Positions 23,677-33,721 of a DNA stretch of 64,000 bases are shown here, piece after piece (within the stretch, counting starts at the first letter, position 1; every line of letters starts with the position of its first letter). The notes under the pieces are model-generated. The model was given only the letters and a program-made list of their open reading frames with translations, made no database searches and was not told the origin of the DNA. Source of the DNA: Oreohelix idahoensis (lineage: Eukaryota > Mollusca > Gastropoda > Stylommatophora > Oreohelicidae). The stretch is from positions 248,001 to 312,000 of the forward strand of contig JAMPIV010014844.1 of NCBI GenBank assembly GCA_024509875.1, in the 5' to 3' direction. The position numbers and the translations under genes are program-made.

Positions 23677-25522
23677 TGTAGTGGTGTTTGATGGTATTGT
23701 ATGATGGTGATATTACTAAATGTAATTGTATGAGGCCAGCTGTGAAGGCTCCTGAGATAAAATGTAGTTGTGAATTGTCAGAAGGCCTTTCTTGCTACCA
23801 CTACGACCTCACACTTAATTTTTTTTTAATGAATGTGGCTACGTAAAGTGTCTAGGGTTATGATATGTAGTGTGGTGTAATAGGTTATAGATATACCCAC
23901 AGATATTTAACAAGACTAATAATATTAATAAATGTTAAAATACACTGAACTAACTCACGTGTGTAAAATTTTTTGATAAAATTATATTACATTTATTTTG
24001 TTCTGGATCAATTTTTTAGGTTGACCAGAACTTAAAAGGATTTAGAGATTATGAAAGAAATGCATGGAATATTATATCATAAATGCAATAGTGTACATAT
24101 ATATGTACTATACTAGTTAGTTTTATTAAAATGTTCTAGTAGTCATCTACTTGGGAGGATAGTTAATGTTTGTGCTGTTGGGGTGGCCTCATCACACCTG
24201 TCTATATTGACTACACAGTGTCCAGAAAATGGTGGGAATTTTTATGGGGGTATTAGTAACTAAAGGGCTTTGGTGAAAGTCCAGCAGACCAGAGGCTCAC
24301 TCATCTTGTCGTTGTAGCTCTGGTGCTGAAAACTGATGGTCCCACCTCTCCGTGCTGGCGGGCAATAATGGTGGTCTCTGTCACAAGTACTGCACAGATA
24401 CACTCGAGTAAAGTCACCAACTGAATAGTCACTGCTTTGTTGACAACAGAAACTCGCAGCTCAGATTATGAATAAATAACACAGAATGCTAGCAAAACTC
24501 AGCTGAGCTGCTGGCTATAGTATGGCGTCCCTAAATTTATTACACTTTCTTTCATATGGAAATCACCACACTTTAAAATCTGTGTCTATCACTGAACAAC
24601 TATTGAAGAATGGCCCCACTTTCGCGTCTGAGCGCTAATGATATGATTGTCTGTGGCCAATCACTGCCTAGGTTTATTTTAAATTTCAAATTTCCTACCA
24701 TAAAGTCATTTCAGTCATGCTTCAGTCAAGTATGGATGGTTATCTGTTAGTCTGTCCGTCTCTACTTGTGTTTCTACAAAATGTACTTGATTTTTGAACC
24801 AACCTTTCTCTCCCCTCCAAATTTTTGTCGTTAAAAGTTATATTTAGACACAGCTACCACCCAAAAACCCTCTCCTCCATACTAAGTAAATTTGAACACC
24901 TGCGTTTCGAGGTCGTGTTTTTTTTTTTGTGCAATTAGCGACACTTTTAGATTCAATACAGTCTGTCGATGATGTGAACAACACTGTCTTTTGTCATTAT
25001 CTTCAATATTATCTATCCGTCTGTAAAATTAAGACCATATTAGTTCACTGCTCAGAATAGGCCATCCGGCCAGCTAATTTTTATATTCCTAACATTAATA
25101 TTAAGAAAAAAGTACTTTTTTAATTTTTGTAATATTCCTAACATCTGCGTTTAGCCGCTGAATTCAAATCAAGGGCTTGGTATCGCGCAAAAGCGTCCAA
25201 TAAATGACTGTGGCGTAACATATCTATGGTCCCTTCTGTCGAGTTGCTTACTTTTTATGTCAACTTGGGAAACGTGACTTTTCTCCGTTTTCCCCCCAAT
25301 TGCGTCTCCTTAGCCTTTCTAGTCTCACGCAATCTTTCCAGTCATATTTTTTTCCTTTTTGATCCGCCGTTCCCCTCCTGTCTAGCAAGTCAATTATTAT
25401 GGAGGATGATGACCCGCGGTCTAGGCGATCATGTACTATTCGCAGCCTACGCATTATGTTTTTATCCTTAAATGTTATCTTTGGAGATATTTTACCGTTG
25501 TATCTCTGTCAATTTCACTACA
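23677..25522 (-). repeat. LTR2
   Basis: 1846 bp. Private differences include GGTGTTTGATGG near its start, GGATAGTTAATG and ACAGAATGCTAG. It serves as 5' LTR of copy A and 3' LTR of copy B. Confidence 0.95.
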
Positions 25523-25609
25523 CATCTCCCCACTTGAAAACATGCCTATGGCAAGTTTCAAAACCAGCGATACACATAGGTAAAATTACTCCTCACGTCT
25601 GCCACTACT

Positions 25610-26881
25610 CTAATTTTGATCACAGGGGTGCCGACTGAGGAAATCTGCACCGACATTCAATTTGCCTGGGATATATTGGATACTAAACTGATAAGGTTGA
25701 AGCAACAAAGACCACCTCAGCAATCTTGCGTTTTCATGCTTAGCCTGAGACAAGAACACGAGAGGCTGATGGTCCGTCTCCACCACAAATGTCCTACCAT
25801 ACAGATAGATTTGAAACTTCTTTATTGCCCAGATTAATGCTAAACATTCTTTTTCGCTTGTAGAGTATCCTTGTTCCGCCTTATTCAATTTGCGGCTTGC
25901 ATAAGCGACTGGTTTCAGTTCCCCATCAGGTGAAGATGATCTTTGCAACAAAGCCCCTCCGAGTCCTACATTACTTGCATCGGTTCTTAAGACAAAGTCC
26001 TGTGTCAAATCAGGTAGTTTGAGAATAGGCTTGCTAGTGAGTTTTTCCTTTAACTCTTGGAACGCTAGTTCACATTGTGCAGTCCAAATAATTTTATCTG
26101 GAAGTCCCTTGCGAGTCAGATCAGTCAGAGGAGCACAAATAGCGTTAAAATTGTTGATGTATTTCTGATAAAATCCGCATAACGACACAAATGATCGCAC
26201 GTCCTTTTTTGTTTGCGGCCTAGGTGCTCTCTGCAGTTTTTCCAAGTTCTTAGGATCAGGGGTCATATTACCCTGATATACAGTGTGCCCCAAGAATTCC
26301 AACTCTTTACATCCAATACAACATTTTGTTGGCCTAGCAGTCAAATTCGCCTCCCGAAGTCTATCAAACAACATCTCCAGAGCTTCAATGTGTTCTTCAA
26401 ATGTCTCTGTGGCGACGAGAATATCATCCATGAAATTCGTGATACATGGGTTATTCAGGGGATCCAACAATTTTCGCATCATCCTTGAAAACACACTCGG
26501 AGCATTTTTCAGTCCGAATGGTAGCATATTGAATTCATAATGTCCATCCGAAGTGCTAAAAGCCAAATAAGGTCTCACTTCAGGCTTCACTGGGATCTGG
26601 TAATAGCCTTTACTAAGATCCACCTTTGAAAAGTATTTTGCCTTGTTCAGTCTGGCAAATAACTGTTTTGTGTCTGGTAATGGGTCCACTTGTCCTTCTG
26701 TGACAGCATTCAGTTTCCTGTAATCTATGCACAGTCTGTGTTCCCCAGACGGTTTTCTCAACAAAACGACACTAGAACTAAAAGATGATTCACTGTGCGA
26801 AATAATCCCCTCCTTCAACAAATACTCTATTTCTTCCTTCAATGCCTTCTCCTTCGCGAACGGAATAGAATAGGCTCTCAT
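25610..26881 (-). CDS. pol: Array copy B: reverse transcriptase and RNase H (intact frame)
   Basis: 423-codon frame containing complete RT (LCIDYRKLNAV, DLSKGYYQIP, FMDDILV) and complete RNase H (LRTDASNVGLGGAL, SEKECLALIW, VETDHQPLVF, NVGADFLSRHP). It is the only copy in which both domains are uninterrupted. It begins at MRAYSIPF because a missing T at about 26893 (GGGTTGAG, GGGTTTGAG elsewhere) separates it from the integrase C-terminal segment. Confidence 0.92.
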   Translation of the reverse strand: MRAYSIPFAKEKALKEEIEYLLKEGIISHSESSFSSSVVLLRKPSGEHRLCIDYRKLNAVTEGQVDPLPDTKQLFARLNKAKYFSKVDLSKGYYQIPVKPEVRPYLAFSTSDGHYEFNMLPFGLKNAPSVFSRMMRKLLDPLNNPCITNFMDDILVATETFEEHIEALEMLFDRLREANLTARPTKCCIGCKELEFLGHTVYQGNMTPDPKNLEKLQRAPRPQTKKDVRSFVSLCGFYQKYINNFNAICAPLTDLTRKGLPDKIIWTAQCELAFQELKEKLTSKPILKLPDLTQDFVLRTDASNVGLGGALLQRSSSPDGELKPVAYASRKLNKAEQGYSTSEKECLALIWAIKKFQIYLYGRTFVVETDHQPLVFLSQAKHENARLLRWSLLLQPYQFSIQYIPGKLNVGADFLSRHPCDQN

Positions 26882-27506
26882 ACAGATTGGGTTGAGTCTA
26901 CCAGTTTCATGTCATACTGTAGCAAATTTGTATGGCCTGGTTTATCTGTTAATACATCTGTATGTTCCTCCAGAACCTGTTGAACTCTCTCCCTCTGGTT
27001 TTTAGTCAGGTGCTTACTGACTTTTACCTGTGCTGCGGTTTCACAAGGATGTAATGGGTATTCATGTGAGGTGAGTGGTTCCTTTTGCATCTGGGTTGCA
27101 ATAGCCAAGGTCAATAAGGGGGTGCTTTCCTGGAGTGGTCTGTCCAGATACTTCTTTAACAGGTTTACATGATAAACTTTTTCCTTCCCCTTTTTGTCAA
27201 TTTTATAGTTTGTTCTAGACACCTTCTCTAGAACCGTATATGGACCTTGCCAACCAATTTGTAATTTATTCTGGCTTCCGGGTAGTAGAAGCAGCACCTT
27301 CTCTCCGACTGCCAGTTCCCTGTCCTTTGCCTTCCTATTAAAATATGCTGCATGTTTCTTCCTGGCTTGTTTCAAATTATCATTTGCCAGTTTCCATCCA
27401 GCTTTCAAACGAGTGGTCAGTTCGTTCACGTATTGATACGATGAGGTAACAGTCTCTTCCGCCTTCTCATCTGTCCAGGTCCTTAATAGAGCTTCTAATG
27501 GACCTT
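26878..27506 (-). pseudogene. pol: Array copy B: integrase C-terminal segment with GPY/F module
   Basis: Frame 27429-26878 (first Met inside the domain) carries KAGWKLANDNLKQARKKHA, then IGWQGPYTVLEKV and VYHVNLLKKYLDRP, then the spacer to RT. It is separated from the DDE core by a missing A at about 27520 (TCCCAATAGC, TCCCAAATAGC elsewhere) and from RT by a missing T at its other end. Confidence 0.85.
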
Positions 27507-30021
27507 TTATTGGCCTCCCAATAGCAGAGTTGCGGGAGCCATCCCGGTTGAACTATGTGGTACCTCCCGGTAAGCAAACAATGCGGCGGGCAGGAATTGA
27601 TCCCACAGATCCGGTTTTTCGTGTGCCAGCTTTCTCAGGATAGAAATGAGAGTCCCATTGAACCTCTCTACCTGGCCGTTCCCTTGTGGATGGTACGGAC
27701 TACAATGAAAGTGCCTGGCTTGAAATAGCTTAAAAACTTCTTCCGTTAGTTTCCCCTTGAACTGAGAACCATTATCCGTCAAGATTTGATGCGGGAATCC
27801 TAATCGGGTAAATATTGTAAGTAGTGCCTCTGCTACATGTTTTGAATCAATTGATGGCAGGGCTACCGCCTCTCCCCACATAGAACAAGTGTGCACCAGA
27901 GTAAGGATGTAACTGTTCCTCCTCTTGGTCCGAGTGAGAGGTCCTACAATATCCACTGCAACCCTCTCAAAAGGTGTTCCCACTATGGGCATTTCCCCTA
28001 GAGTTGCAGGAGCAGTCCAGTGCTTTGGAGCTACCCTTTGACATTCTGGGCAGGATTTGACATATCTTTTTATATCCTCCGTTATCCCAGGCCAGAAGTA
28101 ATGACAAGCTATACGCTGTCCTGTGGCGCTGATCCCCATGTGACCACTGAAGGGAATCGCATGCCCGAGTTCCATCACTTTATCTCTATATGAAGTGGGA
28201 AGAACCAGCTGGTTATGACCATTTGTTCCAGTTCCGGCCTTCCTGTATAAAAGTTTGTTCTTCATGAAATATTCCCCCTTGCTCGGAGGTGTGTGGCATT
28301 TGGGCAATTTTTTAAAACAGGGCTTGAGTGTCCTATCCTCAGCCTGCGCCTTCCTCATCTCCTCTGTATGAGCATTTATAGGTTCACCTTCTTCCTCCTT
28401 CTTCTGTGACCTGGTCTGCACTGTCGCCATGATCACAGGTTTCTCGGGATTCCCCAAGAAGACGTATCTACACCCCAATATCAGAGGGTAGATTGGTTCA
28501 TCTATCACTGCTGCTCTGATTTCTCCTTCCACATAGCGAGTTTTCACCGTTATCCTTGCGATGGGAAGTGTCATGAGTGGTATGTCCTTAGTCGCCCCTT
28601 GTATTTCCACTGTTTCTGTGGTATACTGACTTGGGTCCACTAGGCTAGACTTCACAACTGAATCATAATCCAAACCTGTATCATAAAGGCACCTTATGGT
28701 GACCCCATTACAAATAACATCCTCACAAACTGGGGGGTGATAAGGTTCCTGTTGTCCCTTAGGATTAACCTTTAATCTTTGCGTCCCCGACTTCATTGCA
28801 GCAATGTTTGAAGGTTTCCTTCTACAAAATTCGGTGTTATGGTTATCCTTCTTGCACCATTTACACCATCTTTTTCCTTGGTTCAACGGTTTTCTTTCAT
28901 TGAACTTTTGGTCATTGAACTGTGAGTTTCTGTCGCGATAGTCATTTCTTGGCCGCTCAAAGTTTGTCCTACCTTTATTTCCCTGCTCTCTAGTATCAAA
29001 TTTATTAAATTGCTGTGGAGCTTTAAAATTGTCTATGTGCTTCTTTTTAGCACCACTTACCTCTGCCTGAGCTGCCTGATACCTCTCAGCAACATTTAAA
29101 ATTTCCCCCAACTTCTCTGCACCTTTTTCCATGAGAAATTTTCTCATGTCTGGAGCCATGGACTCTCTCAATTGCTCAATCATGATCATTTCTTTAAGAT
29201 CTTGGGTCTTCCCCAGAGCCGTCCATTTCTCCAAATAGGTTTCTAGTCTAGCAGAGAATTGGTGGTATGTCTCCCCAGACAACAGTTTGGCATTTCTAAA
29301 TTTCTTACGATAAAATTCACCATTCTTCTCGTACCTTAATAACAAAGCCTGCTTTAACATGTCATAATTGTCTTGGTCTTCCCTGTTCATTTTAGCAAAT
29401 ACTTCATAAGAAGTACCTCTCAATCCCTGTGATAGCTTTAAGCTCCACCTCTCTCTCTCTAACCCATATGTAGTAGCTAATAACTCAAAACGTCCTAGGT
29501 ACCCTTCTATGTCATCGTCTTTTTCAACAAAATGGTCTAAATGAAACCCCATAGCTGAGTTTGAGGCTCCCAGACTGGGCGTAGCATCTGAGGCAAAAGG
29601 GCTGGCACCATTTTCAGGAGCCGGACCTTGTAATTCCAGCTCCCTTAGTCGTAATTCGTGCTCCCTTTGCAACCTTCTATCTTCTGCCTCCCTTTCGGCC
29701 TTTTTATCTTCTGCCTCCCTTTCGGCAGTCAACCTTTTTTCTTCTGCCTCCCTTTGCTGTCGTTTTTTCTTCTGCCTCCCTTTGCTGTCGTTTTTCTTCT
29801 GCCTCCCTTTGCTGTCGTTTTTCTTCTGCCTCAATCTGCAGCCTCTTAATTTCTCTATCAGCCTCAATTTGTAACCTCTTCTCTTCAGCTACCTTTCTAT
29901 CTTCCCTTTCAATATATTTATCACATTCAGCCGTTACATATTGAATTAAAATTTGACCATCCATTCCCATCTCCTTCGCGGTGAGCACAGCAGCTGATCT
30001 AAATTTTGCCAGCTCCGCCAT
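27507..30021 (-). CDS. gag-pol: Array copy B: Gag coiled coil, Gag core, protease, integrase
   Basis: Longest pol frame of copy B, open from 29867 to 27507 (786 codons). The true start is probably Met at 30021 (MAELAKF), joined through a T-run indel near 29769. Unlike A and C, the linker between coiled coil and Gag core is in frame here (PAPENGASPFASDATPSLG), presumably the ancestral state. Domains: coiled coil, Gag core from 29552, CCHC knuckle, YDTG protease, HHCC finger, DDE core (VHTC replaces VDTC of A and C between the first two Asp; EKGAEK replaces EQGAEK in Gag). It ends early after ATLL at the missing A. Confidence 0.9.
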
Positions 30022-30287
30022 ACTTTTTAGACAATATAATAATATACAAGCTAAATCTCTAACCAGTAAATACACTAAGTACTTCTTATGACTATAGTCT
30101 AACCAATTCTAACTAACCAGTTAACTAATTAATTATTACTGGCTGTGAAGATTCACCAACTTTTATCTGCAGGGACACTTTTAATTTTAAAGGAAATTTT
30201 ACAATTTATTTCCCTACTTTTATTTCTCCCACCAGGAGATCCTAATATTACTGTTGGGCTAATTATCCCGGACGAGCCCCCAATTTA
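30022..30287 (-). other. Leader of internal region B with exact tRNA-Pro PBS
   Basis: 30265-30282 read on the minus strand is TGGGGGCTCGTCCGGGAT, a full 18-base complement to the 3' end of animal tRNA-Pro and placed five bases after the LTR end. The remainder is non-coding leader. Confidence 0.85.
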
Positions 30288-32129
30288 TGTAGTGGTGTTG
30301 ATGGTATTGTATGATGGTGATATTACTAAATGTAATTGTATGAGGCCAGCTGTGAAGGCTCCTGAGATAAAATGTAGTTGTGAATTGTCAGAAGGCCTTT
30401 CTTGCTACCACTACGACCTCACACTTAATTTTTTTTTTAATGAATGTGGCTACGTAAAGTGTCTAGGGTTATGATATGTAGTGTGGTGTAATAGGTTATA
30501 GATATACCCACAGATATTTAACAAGACTAATAATATTAATAAATGTTAAAATACACTGAACTAACTCACGTGTGTAAATTTTTTGATAAAATTATATTAC
30601 ATTTATTTTGTTCTGGATCAATTTTTTAGGTTGACCAGAACTTAAAAAGATTTAGAGATTATGAAAGAAATGCATGGAATATTATATCATAAATGCAATA
30701 GTGTACATATATATGTACTATACTAGTTAGTTTTATTAAATGTTCTAGTAGTCATCTACTTGGGAGGATATTTAATGTTTGTGCTGTTGGGGTGGCCTCA
30801 TCACACCTGTCTATATTGACTACACAGTGTCCAGAAAATGGTGGGAATTTTATGGGGGCATTAGTAACTAAAGGGCTTTGGTGAAAGTCCAGCAGACCAG
30901 AGGCTCACTCATCTTGTCGTTGTAGCTCTGGTGCTGAAAACTGATGGTCCCACCTCTCCGTGCTGGCGGGCAATAATGGTGGTCTCTGTCACAAGTACTG
31001 CACAGATACACTCGAGTAAAGTCACCAACTGAATAGTCACTGCTTTGTTGACAACAGAAACTCGCAGCTCAGATTATGAATAAATAACACAGAACTGCTA
31101 GCAAAACTCAGCTGAGCTGCTGGCTATAGTATGGCGTCCCTAAATTTATTACACTTTCTTTCATATGGAAATCACCACACTTTAAAATCTGTGTCTATCA
31201 CTGAACAACTATTGAAGAATGGCCCCACTTTCGCGTCTGAGCGCTAATGATATGATTGTCTGTGGCCAATCACTGCCTAGGTTTATTTTAAATTTCAAAT
31301 TTCCTACCATAAAGTCATTTCAGTCATGCTTCAGTCAAGTATGGATGGTTATCTGTTAGTCTGTCCGTCTCTACTTGTGTTTCTACAAAATGTACTTGAT
31401 TTTTGAACCAACCTTTCTCTCCCCTCCAAAATTTTGTCGTTAAAAGTTATATTTAGACACAGCTACCACCCAAAAACCCTCTCCTCCATACTAAGTAAAT
31501 TTGAACACCTGCGTTTCGAGGTCGTGTTTTTTTTGTGTGCAATTAGCGACACTTTTAGATTCAATACAGTCTGTCGATGATGTGAACAACACTGTCTTTT
31601 GTCATTATCTTCAATATTATCTATCCGTCTGTAAAATTAAGACCATATTAGTTCACTGCTCAGAATAGGCCATCCGGCCAGCTAATTTTTATATTCCTAA
31701 CATTAATATTAAGAAAAAAGTACTTTTTAATTTTTGTAATATTCCTAACATCTGCGTTTAGCCGCTGAATTCAAATCAAGGGCTTGGTATCGCGCAAAAG
31801 CGTCCAATAAATGACTGTGGCGTAACATATCTATGGTCCCTTCTGTCGAGTTGCTTACTTTTTATGTCAACTTGGGAAACGTGACTTTTCTCCGTTTTCC
31901 CCCCAATTGCGTCTCCTTAGCCTTTCTAGTCTCACGCAATCTTTCCAGTCATATTTTTTTCCTTTTTGATCCGCCGTTCCCCTCCTGTCTAGCAAGTCAA
32001 TTATTATGGAGGATGATGACCCGCGGTCTAGGCGATCATGTACTATTCGCAGCCTACGCATTATGTTTTTATCCTTAAATGTTATCTTTGGAGATATTTT
32101 ACCGTTGTATCTCTGTCAATTTCACTACA
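30288..32129 (-). repeat. LTR3
   Basis: 1842 bp, TGTAGTG to CACTACA. One private change is GGGGGCATTAG (GGGGGTATTAG elsewhere). It serves as 5' LTR of copy B and 3' LTR of copy C. Confidence 0.95.
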
Positions 32130-32216
32130 CATCTCCCCACTTGAAAACATGCCTATGGCAAGTTTCAAAACCAGCGATACACATAGGTAAAATTACTCCT
32201 CACGTCTGCCACTACT

Positions 32217-32795
32217 CTAATTTTGATCACAGGGGTGCCGACTGAGGAAATCTGCACCGACATTCAATTTGCCTGGGATATATTGGATACTAAACTGATA
32301 AGGTTGAAGCAACAAAGACCACCTCAGCAATCTTGCGTTTTCATGCTTAGCCTGAGACAAGAACACGAGAGGCTGATGGTCCGTCTCCACCACAAATGTC
32401 CTACCATACAGATAGATTTGAAACTTCTTTATTGCCCAGATTAATGCTAAACATTCTTTTTCGCTTGTGGAGTATCCTTGTTCCGCCTTATTCAATTTGC
32501 GGCTTGCATAAGCGACTGGTTTCAGTTCCCCATCAGGTGAAGATGATCTTTGCAACAAAGCCCCTCCTAGTCCTACATTACTTGCATCGGTTCTTAAGAC
32601 AAAGTCCTGTGTCAAATCAGGCAGTTTGAGAATAGGCTTGCTAGTGAGTTTTTCCTTTAACTCTTGGAACGCTAGTTCACATTGTGCAGTCCAAATAATT
32701 TTATCTGGAAGTCCCTTGCGAGTCAGATCAGTCAGAGGAGCACATATAGCGTTAAAATTTTTGATGTATTTCTGATAAAATCCGCATAACGACAC
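32217..32795 (-). pseudogene. pol: Array copy C: RT connection and RNase H
   Basis: 192-codon frame beginning at LCGFYQKYI and ending at the normal pol terminus SRHPCDQN. RNase H is complete (LRTDASNVGLGG, KECLALIW, VETDHQPL). It is cut off from RT by a missing A near 32797 (ACACAATGATC, ACACAAATGATC in A and B). Confidence 0.9.
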
Positions 32796-33721
32796 AATGA
32801 TCGCACGTCCTTTTTTGTTTGCGGCCTAGGTGCTCTCTGCAGTTTTTCCAAATTCTTAGGATCAGGGGTCATATTACCCTGATATACAGTGTGCCCCAAG
32901 AATTCCAACTCTTTACATCCAATACAACATTTTGTTGGCCTAGCAGTTAAGTTCGCCTCCCGAAGTCTATCAAACAACATCTCCAGAGCTTCAATGTGTT
33001 CTTCAAATGTCTCTGTGGCGACGAGAATATCATCCATGAAATTCGTGATACATGGGTTATTCAGGGGATCCAACAATTTTCGCATCATCCTTGAAAACAC
33101 ACTCGGAGCATTTTTCAGTCCGAATGGTAGCATATTGAATTCATAATGTCCATCCGAAGTGCTAAAAGCCAAATAAGGTCTCACTTCAGGCTTCACTGGG
33201 ATCTGGTAATAGCCTTTACTAAGATCCACCTTTGAAAAGTATTTTGCCTTGTTCAGTCTGGCAAATAACTGTTTTGTGTCTGGTAATGGATCCACTTGTC
33301 CTTCTGTGACAGCATTCAGTTTCCTGTAATCTATGCACAGTCTGTGTTCCCCAGACGGTTTTCTCAACAAAACGACACTAGAACTAAAAGATGATTCACT
33401 GTGCGAAATAATCCCCTCCTTCAACAAATACTCTATTTCTTCCTTCAATGCCTTCTCCTTCGCGAACGGAATAGAATAGGCTCTCATACAGATTGGGTTT
33501 GAGTCTACCAGTTTCATGTCATACTGTAGCAAATTTGTATGGCCTGGTTTATCTGTTAATACATCTGTATGTTCCTCCAGAACCTGTTGAACTCTCTCCC
33601 TCTGGTTTTTAGTCAGGTGCTTACTGACTTTTACCTGTGCTGCGGTTTCACAAGGATGTAATGGGTATTCATGTGAGGTGAGTGGTTCCTTTTGCATCTG
33701 GGTTGCAATAGCCAAGGTCAA
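32732..33721 (-). CDS. pol: Array copy C: reverse transcriptase
   Basis: 329-codon frame with the protease/integrase-to-RT linker (HLTKNQRERVQQVLEEH) and full RT fingers, palm and thumb. FMDD lies at residues 228-231. It ends off-frame after KKDVRS. It is separated from the upstream frame by one missing G in a G-run (AAGGGGTGC, AAGGGGGTGC in A and B). Confidence 0.9.
   Translation of the reverse strand: MTLAIATQMQKEPLTSHEYPLHPCETAAQVKVSKHLTKNQRERVQQVLEEHTDVLTDKPGHTNLLQYDMKLVDSNPICMRAYSIPFAKEKALKEEIEYLLKEGIISHSESSFSSSVVLLRKPSGEHRLCIDYRKLNAVTEGQVDPLPDTKQLFARLNKAKYFSKVDLSKGYYQIPVKPEVRPYLAFSTSDGHYEFNMLPFGLKNAPSVFSRMMRKLLDPLNNPCITNFMDDILVATETFEEHIEALEMLFDRLREANLTARPTKCCIGCKELEFLGHTVYQGNMTPDPKNLEKLQRAPRPQTKKDVRSLCRYADFIRNTSKILTLYVLL

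Noticed and set aside
30145..30474. 109-codon frame across the leader and LTR3 start, also near 36750
   Set aside because: Runs antisense through the PBS and into the LTR; an artefact of the repeated element.
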